A DNA stretch of 64,000 nt from Rhexocercosporidium sp. MPI-PUGE-AT-0058 (GCA_020746875.1 JAGTJL010000009.1:1178001-1242000); one strand, 5' to 3'; counted from the stretch's first letter, positions 10,744-22,900 are shown. Made by a program: numbers and translations. Notes: generated by a model not told the origin, from the sequence alone.

Positions 10744-11747
10744 CTAGTGTGACTCCACCATAGAGGTCAGTCCTTGGGCGACCGTTTCTGACGTATGACC
10801 AACTGGACAGACGCACGGAGGAATGCCAATATAGATCAGTTTAGGGTCTCCTGTATATCTCAATCCTTCACAAAGTAGGATGGCCAATTCGTGATATTTT
10901 TCTGCCTCATCGTTCTCCAAACCATTGAGACGGTCCATAACATCATCTTTTGGATATAGACAAGTATGGACAAAGGTGCATACAGTGCCATCCAAAAATG
11001 CGAGACGGTCCATCCACCGGTCTTGCCGTGCAAGTCTAGATCGGGATACTCTCCGTACGAGATTGAGTTTGAAGTTGCCGCCCTCCTCCATACCTTCTTC
11101 GAGATTTGCCCAATAAGCAGACAAATTTTTATCCACTCTCGAAAGATTGGTATTCTCGTGCAAGAAGAATGGAGCTGCTAGTCCGTTTGCACAAAATGAC
11201 CATAGCTGAAACTCTCCCTCCTATTTCTCCGCCAGGCAGAAAACAGCATCGATATCGCCTGTGTTTTCGATGATGGTCAAGGATTCAAGATTGACGAGGC
11301 TGTATCGGGAGGTCAAATTGGGATTTTGTTCCTCATCACTGAAATATTCATCTATCTCATAATCGATAATCAAGTGCTTAATTCGTAAACGATCTTCAAG
11401 GCACAGTGTCTGGAAGAACATGGTAGGTAGATCTATCTCTTCAATGAAGGGTGAGAAATTGCCGAGCCCGGCGTAGATTTGATCGGTCTCTATATCAACG
11501 TAAGTAATCGGTGGAGTTGTGCTGGTGGTAAAACAGAGCTTGTATGGTCCAAGGGCAACTTGTCTTGCTTTTTAGTTTATACTGAGGATGATCGGAGGCG
11601 ACCACGGAGACCAAAATGGGTTTCCAGTACTGGCGTTGTAGTGCATTTCCACGACACGAGATCCAGGTAAGGCAAGGCAAACTTCCACACCATCAAGCGT
11701 ATTTCGGTGGGGAGCTTTGGAAATAGCGTGGATGTTGAACACCGCAT
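10744..11747 (-). pseudogene. 2EXR-domain protein gene, broken by a 5-bp duplication and two stops
   Basis: Downstream of ATG 11747 one frame reads TLFPKLPTEIRLMVWKFA, the 2EXR opening motif. It then loses frame at AAGGCAAGGC (11669-11678 on +), a tandem duplication of 5 bp. The sequence continues in a second frame as LPGSRVVEMHYN, PPIILSIN, a TAA at 11572-11574, then KARQVALGPYKLCF and TYVDIETDQIYAG. A TAG at 11221-11223 follows, and the frame then runs open (LWSFCANGLAAPFF) to a final TAG at 10744. Removing one duplicate unit and reading through both stops gives a continuous 2EXR-type protein. 2EXR proteins are fungal, F-box-like and of unknown function. Possible N-terminal exons may lie up to about 12430, where a short ATG frame and a GTAAGT donor occur, but I could not connect them. 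Confidence 0.75.
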
Positions 11748-13009
11748 ACCGTCCTGGACAGAAGTGGCAGAAGTTGTAGGAATGGTCTTGTAAGTGAATG
11801 TGACAAAGTCTAAGACGTGCTGTGGAGCCGACGGAGGATGTGGGGTGCGGCTGTCTTTGTCGTTCGAAATATATAAGCTATGATCTCCCGGAATTTCTGA
11901 CCAATCAGGTATGAAGACTGATCTTGAACCTGGGTCCAGAGACTTGCTTTATGATTTGCCATCAACAAAGGTAGTCATGGGTTCTATGAAAACGGTCCGA
12001 ATTTGCTAGCTTGTTTGACGTGGGGGCTTTCATAGATGTATTGATGGGGGACCGTTCATCAGAGAATGATCCTTTTCATGAGGGAGAATGTTGTAGCGTG
12101 TTGCCGTGAATTCGTAGGATGGGAACCGATGAGGCGTCTCAGGCTAGCGGAAGTAGAACAATTTCACCTTTACACACGTCAGTATATCGTGAACGGTAGT
12201 CCAGATATCGAGAACTTACGAAACAGAGAGCCGAGACGCAATGTCCCAGTGCTTCATAGAGGTAATGCGCTGCAGAGAGTGGCGGTGGTTATTTTCGATG
12301 GAGGACTTGTAGATTATGAGAGTTGAAAGATTTGGATTGGGAGTCTAGTTGTGGTTCCATATAGATGAGAGATACGAGGCGAGGATGCTTCCTCGAACCC
12401 TTTGGGAAGAAGCTCGAATTGGCAACCATGCTACCGGAAGTAGCTAGAGTGTCTGATTAAGGTGTTGAAAGTGAATTAGGGAAAATCTTCAAGATTCTTA
12501 GGAATTGAAGTTCGAAAAGTGACATCTCGAGATACAGTCGGAAAGTGCATGGACAATGCCATTTCCATGTCAAGGAGATTCTGTCCCGCATCATCCTAGC
12601 TGCTGAGTGAGCATTGAAAACTTCTCGATGTTTTTGAGACTCTCTCGACTGAGAAACAAGGTAAGGATATACAGCGGCACTGTGGAACATGCATATCACA
12701 ATAGTAAGAACAAATAAGGCGCATCTCGCAGAGCATGTACAATATACAGGATGTAGCGGAATTAAAAGTAAAGTAGAAGGAAACACAAGACCCAACATAG
12801 AGAGTGAAGATGGCAGACAGATTTCGTATTTGAGATAGTGAATCTGCTTGTTCACAATACCCACTCCTACATTGAGAACCCATGCTGTGTAACAATACCA
12901 CATCCTTTCTTATTTGCCAGTTGTCCTGGAGCTGCAATGGTATTCCTTTCGAAGACGCCTTAACTCCAAATGCTATGCTGCAGAACTTTTCCTCGCCAGA
13001 AATCCTCCA
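11748..13009. other. Intergenic, possibly with lost N-terminal exons of the 2EXR gene
   Basis: On the minus strand an ATG frame begins near 12429 (MVANSSFFPKGSRK) and a GTAAGT...CTGAC intron-like segment sits at about 12170-12220. No continuous model could be built. The rest, 12430-13009, shows nothing recognisable. Confidence 0.35.
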
Positions 13010-13708
13010 TCAAAACGGTTTGGCAACTTTCCTGTTCTCACTAGCACCAGTCTCGGGGTCTTTGTACTCCTTCCAGCTGACCGGATACATCGCATTGCCA
13101 GCTTCACTCGTAGCCATTATGACGCCAAGGTTGTTTGTCGCCGTCGATAGATAGTAATTCGATTGATCGCCTAGGGAAATCTGATGCCGAATTAGATTGT
13201 AACAAGGCATCTATGAGAGCCAGCTTACCACAACTGCCCTGACAATATCTCCAGGTCTGAAGCTCTCAAAGATCTTGACCTTATCCTTCTCCGTAGCCCT
13301 AACATCCTGCACCCGAATCACACCCTGCCACTCTCCATCAAGAACTGTCTCTCCAACCACCAAGATTGCAACCGTAGCTTGTCTCGGCGCAATCCTAGTA
13401 ACTCTGCATAACACCGTACTGTTCACCTCCGGCAGAATCTCCGCCTTTCCCTTACTTCCTCCATCTCCCGAGCCTGCAGATATCGTCCTCTCGATGGACA
13501 GCGTTGGCAGAGCTACAGGAGCTGCAGGTATGATCTTCGTAAGGCGCTTTTGAGGACCTGTCGGCTTTGGAGGGGTAGTCTTGGAGACCGGACCGAGAAT
13601 CGAAGCGTAGAGGTTCGAGTTATGGACGTGTATTCCTGGACCTGGAAGGTATTCGCTCGTAGCACCTAGGATTTGGCCGGGCACGGCGATTGAAATTGTC
13701 TGGGCCAT
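13010..13708 (-). CDS. CSL4: Exosome complex component Csl4 (2 exons)
   Basis: Exons 13708-13229 and 13180-13010 are joined in phase 0 across a 48-nt GTAAGC...CATCAG intron, giving 216 aa. The junction rebuilds the conserved core GDIVRAVV + ISLGDQSNYYLSTA, followed by LGVIMATSEAGNAMYPVSW. Csl4 is a cap subunit of the RNA exosome with an N-terminal domain (AVPGQILG) and an S1-like RNA-binding domain. It acts in 3'-5' RNA decay and processing in nucleus and cytoplasm. I chose ATG 13708 because the conserved N-terminus starts right after it; a start at 13777 in the same frame would add 23 unconserved residues. Divergently arranged with the DAK gene. Confidence 0.93.
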
Positions 13709-14232
13709 TGCGAGTTGTCTAGACCAATGTTGTAGAGGGGCCAAGGGGGAGTGTTGACATGAGGTTGGAAAATACATTTTCGGCAGGTGAGCCGACAGTG
13801 GGGGCTGGGCTGTTGCTGCAAGCCACTCGAGAAATCCAATGCATCCGACGCCTGGATCCCAGCAAAACGAACCGACGAACTTTACCCCTCACTGGACTGG
13901 GTTCCGCCACTTCCTCCTCACTCTCACTCGCTGTTCCACTCGCTGTTCCTCCCCGGCCTAGGATGAGGATGAGGACGAACCCAATTGAAAAACTGTACCC
14001 CGCGAGTGCCCCGCTTCAGGAAGAGAAGCACCTGTACAGGCCAGAGGAGGAGATAGACCGAGAGAGGAGAAGAGGAGGAGCTATGGGCTGACTATAAGTT
14101 GCCCAGGTGCACGTCGTGTGCCTTCACATTCGGAATCTGACGCCTCACTCCTCTGTCACCCTCAATAATAGTTACGGCATCATCGGAATTTGATATTCTG
14201 GTCCTATCTAGGCATCCTACCCTGCCGCAATC
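13709..14232. promoter_or_regulatory. Shared divergent promoter region of CSL4 and DAK1
   Basis: 524 bp between two start codons on opposite strands. A 12-bp tandem CACTCGCTGTTC repeat lies near 13926-13949, followed by purine-rich GA sequence at about 14020-14080. No known operator recognised. Confidence 0.4.
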
Positions 14233-16062
14233 ATGTCTGCCAAACACTTCATCAACGATCCAACACATCTGGTGAACACAGCTCTTCATGCCCTTACTAT
14301 CACGAACCCCTCCGTCGCACTCGATGTCGAAAATAAGATTGTATACCGCCGTCCGGGCCATGCTCCACAGGTCTCTATAATATCAGGCGGAGGCAGCGGC
14401 CATGAACCCAGCTTTGGGGCTTTTGTTGGAGACGGACTGCTATCTGCTGGTGTTGCTGGTACGATCTTTGCTTCACCTAGCGCGGAGCAGATCCGAAAGG
14501 CTATCATGTCGAGGGTCGATGGGGAGAAAGGGATCCTGGTTACGGTTATGAACTATACTGGAGATGTTCTCAATTTCGGCATGGGTGTTGAAAAGGCCAA
14601 AGCCGCGGGATTGAATGTTAAGATGTTGGTCGTGGGGGACGATGTTGGAGTTGGACGAGCTGCTGCTGGGAAGGTTGGCAGACGGGGTATTGCTGGCACG
14701 GTTCTCGTTCACAAGATCTCAGGTGCTTTGGCTGCAAGAGGTGCGAGTCTGGACGATGTCTACAAGGTTGCCAAGTTGACCTCGGACAATCTTGTCAGTG
14801 TTGGAGCTAGCTTGGACCATGTGCATGTGCCAGGACGGGCAGCTCCTGATCCAAAATCGGATGAGACTCTGGCTGCTGAGGAAGTTGAGATTGGAATGGG
14901 GATTCACAATGAGGCTGGAAGTGAGAGAGCTAAGGTTGATCTTCCTGAACTGGTTAAGAGGATGCTGGCACAAATGCTGGACTCGAAAGACAAGGACAGG
15001 GCTTTCCTTAACGTCAACTCGAACGAAATTGTCTTGCTCATCAACAACCTTGGGAGCGTCAGTGTCCTTGAATTGGGAGGCATCACTGCCGAAGTCGTCG
15101 GTCAATTGGAAAAGTCTTACAACATCAAACCTGTTCGTATCCTGGGTGGCACATATATGACGAGTTTGAACGGTCTCGGGTTCAGCATCTCTATCCTAAA
15201 TGTAGTCAATACAGATATTGGAGGACCTAGCATGTTGCAGCTCCTGGATGCTCCTTGCGAAGCTGCAGGATGGACAGCACCAATCCGAAAAGAGACTTGG
15301 GAGGCGAAGTCTACCCAGACGAGAGAAGGTTTTGATGCTGAAGCCGAGGATCTCAAGCCCAGTGGGCTAAAGCTCAATGTTGACACGACAAAGACTACTC
15401 TGACTGCAGGTCTGGAAAGAATGATTGCTGCAGAGCCAGATGTCACGAGATATGATACCGTTGTTGGAGACGGTGATTGTGGTATTGGATTAAAACGCGG
15501 TGCCGAAGGTATACATTTCCAAGTCCCTCTCTATGAAAAATTTACACGCTAATTCTCATCAGCTGTCCTGAAACTCATCTCTAACACCAATCTATCCGGC
15601 GATCCCGTCCTTGACCTCTCCAAGATAGTTCAAGTAGTTGAGACAAACATGGACGGCACCTCAGGCGCTCTCTACGCCATCTTCCTCAACTCCCTCGTGC
15701 ATGCTCTTAGACAACAAGGCTCGGGCGACGCCAACGAGAAAGTCTGGGCCGCAGCCCTCCAATCCGCCTCCAAATCCCTACGAACATACACACCAGCTCA
15801 ACCAGGCGACAGGACTCTCGTGGACGCTTTACACCCGTTCATTGAGACTCTTGCTTCGTCTGGAGATCTCAAGAAGGCGGCCGAGGCGTCGAGGAAGGGT
15901 GCTGAAGGCACGAAGGGTATGAAAGCCAGTCTTGGGAGAACGGTTTATATTGGTGGGTCTGGCTTTGAGCAGGTTCCTGATCCGGGCGCTTGGGGGTTGA
16001 GTGAGTTTTTCCTTGGGCTGGCGGGCATCAAGGGTGGTGAGGACGGGTATGAAATGATTTAG
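14233..16062 (+). CDS. DAK1: Dihydroxyacetone kinase, ATP-dependent (2 exons)
   Basis: Exons 14233-15508 and 15563-16062 with a 54-nt GTATAC...CATCAG intron (codon GCT split after its first base) give 591 aa, the normal length for fungal Dak1. The enzyme phosphorylates dihydroxyacetone (also glyceraldehyde) in the cytosol. It detoxifies dihydroxyacetone and supports glycerol or methanol use. DhaK domain: SGGGSGHEPS near residue 55, MNYTGDVLNFGMG, and VSVGASLDHVHVPGR, which carries the His that binds substrate covalently. DhaL domain from about residue 390: VVGDGDCGIGLKRG with the Asp cluster that binds Mg-ATP, then MDGTSGALYAIF after the intron. The start is MSAKHFINDP, typical of the family. 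The product is complete and nothing looks broken. Confidence 0.96.
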
Positions 16063-16554
16063 AGGGGTTGTAGGTCAGTTGTATTCTAGGGGTTACCGAT
16101 AATGCGGCTGCATTCGTACAAAATATCCTATTTGCAGCGTATCGTTGTAATGTCAAGATATGATGTGTAATGCAAAGACGTGAAGCTTTTCAGATACTTG
16201 TATGTTACTGGATAGCAAGATCTAGAAGAGTGGGGTGATGTCTCTGAAGTTTTGCTCAATTCCGTGAATCCTAGTGCTAGGTACAATCGTCACACGAGCA
16301 GTGTACCCATCATCGTGGCTGCCATTTCATACCATCATGCTAGCAAGAATAAAAAGCGGTCTTTAGTGACAATGAGTCCCGTTTGGTTGTGTTGGTATAT
16401 TCAGCCACTTTTCGACGCCACTGCATTTCATTCCAAATTCCAGAGAAAACACCGCCTGCATCCCTGTTTTGTTGAGTAGATGCTTGCCTGCCTGTCCACC
16501 CTGATCCATCCACCAACCCAGCAAACCGTAAAGAAGGGAAATGTTGAAGAACGC
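16063..16554. other. Convergent 3' flanks of DAK1 and SMD2
   Basis: 492 bp between two stop codons facing each other. No gene, repeat or clear hairpin seen; T-rich stretches fit polyadenylation regions. Confidence 0.5.
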
Positions 16555-17258
16555 TCAACTGAGAAGGACGAGAATGACCGAGTCGCCTCTCAAGAACCTG
16601 TAGAGTCAGATATTAGCATGTGCATCTCATCCAAGCTCCGTGAACGCTCCCGATAGAGCTTTCATATCCCAAACCATGCCTTGACAAGCACCCATCCCCA
16701 TTCAACCCCCTCCCAGTCCCTAGCCAGAGCAAACCATCCGTCCTCCGTTCATAAAGTCAGACTCCAAACCAAAGAACCACAAACTCACATCTTACTAATG
16801 AACCTATCCTTATTAACCGGTCTTCCCTTCTTCCCACTACTGTTCCTCGGCGTCTCCGTCCACATCTCCTTCACGTTCTCCAGCACCATATTGCAATGCC
16901 TATCGAAGGCCTTGACTCTCGCCAGTAGCTTGCGGTTGTTGCGGCACGAGATCAGAACTTGTGTGTGTGAGCGGACAGCGGTTTGGAGGATAGACAGCGG
17001 GCCGGATGTGAATTCGTGTTCTTCGAGTTGGGCGATCTCGAACTCGCTATTACGAACTAATTAGCAATTGTTCGGCTATATGAATGTAGGCCTTTGAGTC
17101 GGTTTGGAGGGGGAGGGGTGCGCTGCTGCTGTGTTGGAGGGGGCAGGTAGGACGTACGTGAGTTCCTGACGCGGCTTTGCGAGCAATTCCCTGGCGTTAC
17201 GTTAGCTTGTACATCTCGACATAAGTATACAGACTCACTGAATCTTTGCGTCCGCCAT
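16555..17258 (-). CDS. SMD2: Small nuclear ribonucleoprotein Sm D2 (4 exons)
   Basis: Exons 17258-17239 (20 nt), 17190-17158 (33 nt), 17046-16789 and 16597-16555 give 117 aa, close to the 118 aa of human SmD2. Introns are GTGAGT...GCCAG, GTACGT...AATAG, GTGAGT...TACAG. The product has [20 protein letters not shown], the Sm1 signature [27 protein letters not shown] and the Sm2 end [13 protein letters not shown]. SmD2 is a core subunit of the Sm ring on U1, U2, U4 and U5 snRNAs. Most of the protein is in exon 3; the N-terminal helix is spread over two micro-exons and the last strand is in a 43-nt exon. The 191-nt last intron is long for this window. Confidence 0.95.
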
Positions 17259-17623
17259 GTTGTATGTGAGTTTGTTGGGATAGAACGAGTTCTGGTGCTG
17301 CACTGCCTCGCGATCCTGGTGTTGTTAGAAGCTCGAAATTCAGCGATTGTGCTGCGCCCGATATGGATTAGCGCCAAAACTTTAATTTTGGAGGTGCGGA
17401 AGCAATTGGAGGAGGGAAAGGTTGTGAGAGCCGAGCTAGAAAAGGTAAACCCGAGGTCGAATTGACATACCGACTCCGCATTCCTTTAGTTTGTACTCTA
17501 CTACGTCCCTTCGTTTCCCCTTGGACTACTGGAACTCTTTCTTCTTTCTTTTTCTTGATGTTTGCGAGGTCTTTGAATAGAGGAGCTGGGACGGCGGCGT
17601 GCTGTAGCTCGAAACGGATCATC
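17259..17623. other. Divergent promoter region of SMD2 and the hydrolase gene
   Basis: 365 bp between start codons on opposite strands. A minus-strand open frame (17685-17368) crosses it and overlaps the first exon of the hydrolase gene; see rejected items. Confidence 0.4.
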
Positions 17624-19144
17624 ATGCCTCTGCGAGCGAAGATTATGAATCCTGCGATGGCGGGAAGGGCACAGGTGAGGCTCATTTCAAGTGGAGCTTA
17701 GGGAAGTCGTATTGATGGATTGCAGATGTCTTCTTCTTCGTCGCGGCAAGGTCAGTCGAAAACGGAAGCTACACAGGTCATCAAGGAACTGCCTGGGGAC
17801 GAGCCAGAAGATGTTCTTTTCAACACCCTGTTCGGCGTGAGAACGATCGAGCTTAATAGACCGAAGGCTCTCCACTCTCTCAATGGATCGATGGCTAGGA
17901 AGATTGTCCCTCGGTTGCAGGAATGGGCTAAATCGGATATGGCGAATGTGGTTATCATCAAAGGGTCCGGCCCGAAGGCTTTCTGCGCTGGGGGGGATGT
18001 GAAGCATCTTGCGGAGGACAATACGAAAGGAGAAGAGGGGCAGCAGAGGTCAACGGATTACTTTGCCCTGGAATACAAGCTGGATCATCTTATTGCGACA
18101 TATTCGAAGCCCTATGTAGCTTTCATGGATGGGATTACTATGGGTGGAGGAGTTGGGTTGAGCATACACGCCCCTTTCCGGATAGCTACCGAGAGGACGG
18201 TGTTCGCTATGCCAGAAACGACCATTGGATTCTTCCCGGACGTTGGAGCTTCATTCTTCTTACCTCGCATGTCGGGAGGCGTGGGCACATATCTCGCTCT
18301 TACGAGTGAGAGGTTGAAGGGCGTTAACGCCTTCTATGCTGGAATTGCGACACACTACATCCACTCGACTTCTTTACCTGCTCTAGAACGTCGTTTGGCT
18401 GAGCTTAGATTCAAGGACTATGAAGGATTAAGAGAACGATTGGCACTGATCGATTCTACGATCGAGGAGTTCTGCACTGGTCTGCCACACAATGAGCCAA
18501 TGCTCATCCAAGGCAAGCTGCGAAATGCCATCGATCGATGCTTCACCAAGACCAGTGTTCCTGACATCATTGCTGCACTTAAAGCCGAGGAAGAAGGAGA
18601 GATGAAGGAGTGGGCTGAGAAGACGCTCGCCACCCTGCACCAACGGTCGCCTACAAGTGTCTATGTGACACTTCGGCAGATGCAACTTGGACGCAACTGG
18701 TCCATCGCCGAAACTTTCCATCGGGAACACCAAATGGCAGGAAAATTTATGCGCCACCCAGATTTTACTGAGGGTGTACAAGCTTTGCTCATCCGGAAGG
18801 ACATGAAGCCAGTGTGGCAGCCTGCATCACTTGAGGATGTGAAGCCTGAGGACAACATTTCGGAACCATTTTTCCAGGTTGAGGGTGCAGAGCGAGTGAG
18901 CCTGTTGAACGATCACGACTTTAGAGAATATCCTCACAGGGATTTGGGACTTCCTCAGGAGGCTCAAATCGAACAAGCTGTGAAGAAGACGCCGACGTCA
19001 CGGAAGGCTATAATCAGTCAGTTCGTCAAAGCGAGGAAGGGCAAGCAGGGTGTGAAGGAAGTCGTCGAGGAAGTTTTGGCGAGAAAGACGAAAGTGAATG
19101 AAAACAATAAGGCTGTTTGGCTCGCAAGTGGCGAAGAGGCTTGA
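17624..19144 (+). CDS. EHD3: 3-hydroxyisobutyryl-CoA hydrolase, mitochondrial (2 exons)
   Basis: Exon 1 (17624-17674) encodes MPLRAKIMNPAMAGRAQ, a basic presequence-like peptide. A 51-nt GTGAGG...TTGCAG intron joins it in phase 0 to exon 2 (17726-19144), giving 489 aa. Crotonase-fold markers: RPKALHSLN, AFCAGGDVKHL, FMDGITMGGGVGLS (oxyanion hole), FAMPETTIGFFPDVGASFFL with the Glu used by HIBCH-type hydrolases, and a long helical C-terminal part as in yeast Ehd3. It hydrolyses 3-hydroxyisobutyryl-CoA in mitochondrial valine breakdown. If the short first exon is wrong, translation could start at ATG 17726 inside exon 2, but then the targeting peptide would be missing. Confidence 0.92.
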
Positions 19145-19954
19145 AATAGAAGGCCTCCAAAAAGTGGCGAATGGGGTTCTGTTGTATGATATCTGTGTGC
19201 GGGATGTACGGTATATCGGATCGTGCGGCAACTGTTGATAGTTGACGGTCGCAAACAAAATAATCGATCAGACTTGTTGAGGTGAAAAGGAGTATGGAAT
19301 CATGTGATATCAAAAAGGGTGTCTAGCAGCCTGAAAGGTGGGCTTGAGTCATTAAATAAGCGGTAAATCCGAGAACTTCTTCTGGCAAAAGTATAAAAGG
19401 ACAGCCTTACCCCGCTCGTAAATTGGGTAGAAATTCCTGAGCTGGGTGTGTTGCCTTTTTTTCCAATCTGACGTTTGAGATAACTTTTGGCAGCCTGATC
19501 TTGGATCCTGAATCCTCAGGCTTTAAAGTCTCTTCCCGCCTCAAATCGCGCTAAAAGTTGACTAGCGTTAACGCTCGTCCCGCGTCGATTGGTTCATTCG
19601 AAGCTTCAATCAACAGAACAATTCAAAGTCACGACAACTCCCTCCTCCTCTTCCCTAAACTCATTTCTCGTCATACTTTACGGTCGGCTAGATCGTGTCT
19701 TGTTATTCACGACCCAGCTTCCAGAAAAGCAAACGACAAATTTTCGCCTTCAATTTAGTACACTGTCTCACGCGTAGATACCTCGCGAGATTGACGCGAG
19801 CATGGTACTAGCCACCGCAATTGTTCCTTGATCTGAGATATTCGAACCACTTGACACCTAATCAATGCATCGTCGACTTCAACAATAATAATTCTGGATC
19901 TGTTCGACGATAGAAAGCTTCCAGCTTGGACATTGCGAGGACCCAACTCCCGCA
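19145..19954. promoter_or_regulatory. 5' region of the Spt21/Ams2-like gene
   Basis: 810 bp upstream of the start at 19955, with a TATA-like TATAAAAGG at 19392-19400 and pyrimidine-rich CTCCTCCTCTTCCC at about 19641. Probably a long 5' leader plus promoter. No ORF of interest. Confidence 0.4.
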
Positions 19955-22900
19955 ATGTCTACACCGACTGGGCAACCTCCTGGCTTCAGTCCATGGCAGG
20001 CTTCACAGGCTCCGACACCTCCAATGGCCCCGAACAACAGCGAGAACGAAGATGGAGTTTCGGTCAGACCTATGAGACGTGAGTGTGGCAGTCTGGTAAG
20101 GCAGTAGGGAGGATGTACTAATCGCGTGCACTGTACAGTCAAAGTTCTCTACACCTTCGACGACCAGAATAAGACCAATTGCTTGGCCCGATGGCCCCAC
20201 GTCCTTCAAATACAAACGGTTGCCATGGACGAGTCGACATCGATTGGGGTTATTGAGCTGAAGACATGTATAGACGCCATTGTACAGTGCAGTCCTGAGC
20301 TAGTCGCCAGATTGGGTCAGGATTACACCGTCTATGCTTACGACTATTCTGAATACGACAACCCTCTTGTCGGACAGGGAATGTTATCAAGGGCACTTTC
20401 CACAGCTTCACCTACACCTGATGCCCCTGCTAGCCAATCGAGACAACTCATCACAGGACGGGTCTGCAAGAATATTCTGGGCATTTTCACGAATGGAGTC
20501 AAGGAGACTTTAGAGGTCAAGTTGAGACTTGTACCAGTTCCTACAATGTTGCAGGGAGAATATGTGCATACGATGGAGAAGTACAGAGAGATGAATAAGG
20601 GAATGCCCACTCCATTCGAAGGCAATGAGTGGAATTCCTTTCTGCAATCGAACCCAAACCTTGGACAAATGGCCAAGAAGGTCTCGCCGGCACCAGCCAC
20701 GAACAACATGAATAGCAACCTACGAGATGGAATGAGCATGGAGGTCATGAACCAGTTACTCAGCCCACATCTCCAACAGCCAACCATGCAGGACCCATTC
20801 AATCAAGCTTCTTTCAACCAGGCACCTGCACCTGTCAATCAGATTGCTCCTAATATGAACGCTGAGAATTCTGGAAACGAAAGTCGGGGTACCGCAACTG
20901 CAACAGAAAAGGCTAAGAAGACTTCGCGACCATCTTCTCGGGTGTCTGTTAAGAGACCTAGAGCTAGGAAACCAAAGGCAACTGCAGCAGCTGCTGTGGG
21001 AGGCAACACTTCTGGATATGATGAAGGCACTGATGGAGATGATGGACCGGCTAACAAGAAGCGAGCGAAGGTTACCAAGACGGATTGGAACAGCAACACG
21101 AGCTTGGGAATGGCGCCAGATTCTCTTCGAGTTGCTGCTGGAACATCGGGCTCCTTACGCCTCTTCCGACCCATTGCTGCAAACCCGACGATGAGTCGCG
21201 GCCCTGGTGCGAACCACCTTCAGGATATCCCGAGAGCGCCAACACCAGTCCCGCATCTACCAAACCAACATGTACCACGAGACCAGGGTCCTCCACAGAG
21301 TAATCTTCGACGTGATTCAGCTGCCCAATTACCTCAACTGCCCCCTGCGCAACATATATCTCCTTATCCGTCATTGCAAAAACCAGAAGACCAAGTCAGA
21401 ACCTCTATCGAATCAGCTCATCCTTCTCCAGAACGCAATTTCAGCCCTGCCGACACGCCGCCTGATATCGGCTCCTCGCCTCCAGTGATGAGAACTAGAC
21501 CTCCTTCTGTCATTCGCTCAAGCCCACCATGTCCTTCCAGCCCCGTCTTGCCACAGATGCCTAGAACGGATTCTGGTTTCATGAGTGGTTCTTTGGAAGA
21601 ATTGTTTGGAGAGGCAGATGACGATCCAATGGAGCCAGCGAACGATGGTGATCTTGAACTTGTTCCACATCAACAGTTTGGGGGGGGTTCTGCCGCTGGC
21701 CACGGCCACTGTCCTAATGTTGGTAACGACTACGACTTTGTCATCCAAGAGGAAGTTCCAGGACCACCGGAGCTGTTGCCTAGCAGAATGCCACTTATTG
21801 ACTTACCGACACAAGTTGAGGCCAGAGCTAGAGCAGCGATCAACCGTGCGGGAAGTGTGGTTTCTGAAGATGGACAGATCTTGCCTCCTCTGAAGAACAA
21901 CAACCGACCTCCGATTCGACGAACCATGAGCCAGTCGGATGTCAGACCCACACAATATCAACCTCAAAAGTCCTCACTCGGTCCCAAATCTCCCCAGATA
22001 GTTCCTGCCCAGCCCGAGGAACAATCTCAACAGCACTCCCATTCTCAGCTTCCGCCAGAGATTCGACAGCCCAGTCATAGTAGACAGCCAAGTCAAAGTA
22101 GGATGTCACAGCCTCCAGTCAATGCTCCAAACCCCCCTCCAAACTCTGTTCCAGCTACACCAGCTGGTCTTCCAACTCCGACTCTTTCCTTCTCACAGCC
22201 TACTGTCCAAGCCCCTTCACCAGCCCCTGTTCCCGAGCCAGCACCAAAACCTCGATCGAGACCAACTTCTAGATCTGGAATGAAAGTTCGAACTGCATCC
22301 ATGGGCTCTCTTACGCTTCCTCAAATCCCGGCGAGCGATCCAGTTCTTCCACCCTCAAGTTTGCAACGATCTCAAACCTGGTCAGAGGTTCCCCATCCAG
22401 CTTCTAAGGCTCATATGCCACCTATGCAAATGCAACCACACATGCAGATGGGACAACAAATGTATCCTTCGATGAACTATACTCAGCCTGCTCCAATACC
22501 ATACAATCGGACCCTGAACACAAAGAAAGCTTCTATCAAGCAAAAGCTTGAACTTGCTATTGCGAACGGACAGATGCCTCCTTACTGTGCCAATTGTGGT
22601 GCTATTGACACTCCAACCTGGCGCAAGGCTTGGTCCCAAGATTTGCCAGGCGTACCGGGCTATTACGAGTACTCTGATGATCCAGGATGTGTCACTACAA
22701 TCATCGTCTTGACGCGTGATGCTGATGGAAAGCCCACCTCTCACAAACTCATCAAAAAGTTCCTTGGTCCAAAAGAGGATCAAAAGGACTTTGATGAGTT
22801 TCTCTTATGCAATCGTAAGTTTTTCTCGTCTTGGATATAAGACATCGAGCTAATAAATTCAGCTTGTGGTATTTGGATGTCGAAATACAAGACTCAACGC

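Noticed and set aside
12457..12937. Minus-strand frames of 113-148 codons rich in Cys, Leu and Phe
   Set aside because: Two frames overlap in the same AT-rich stretch and neither has a recognisable domain; looks like chance hydrophobic translation.
17368..17685. 105-aa minus-strand frame (MSLTCALPAIAGFII...) between SMD2 and the hydrolase gene
   Set aside because: It overlaps the presequence exon of the hydrolase on the other strand and matches no family I know; one of the two must be a shadow, and the hydrolase exon has better splice and functional support.
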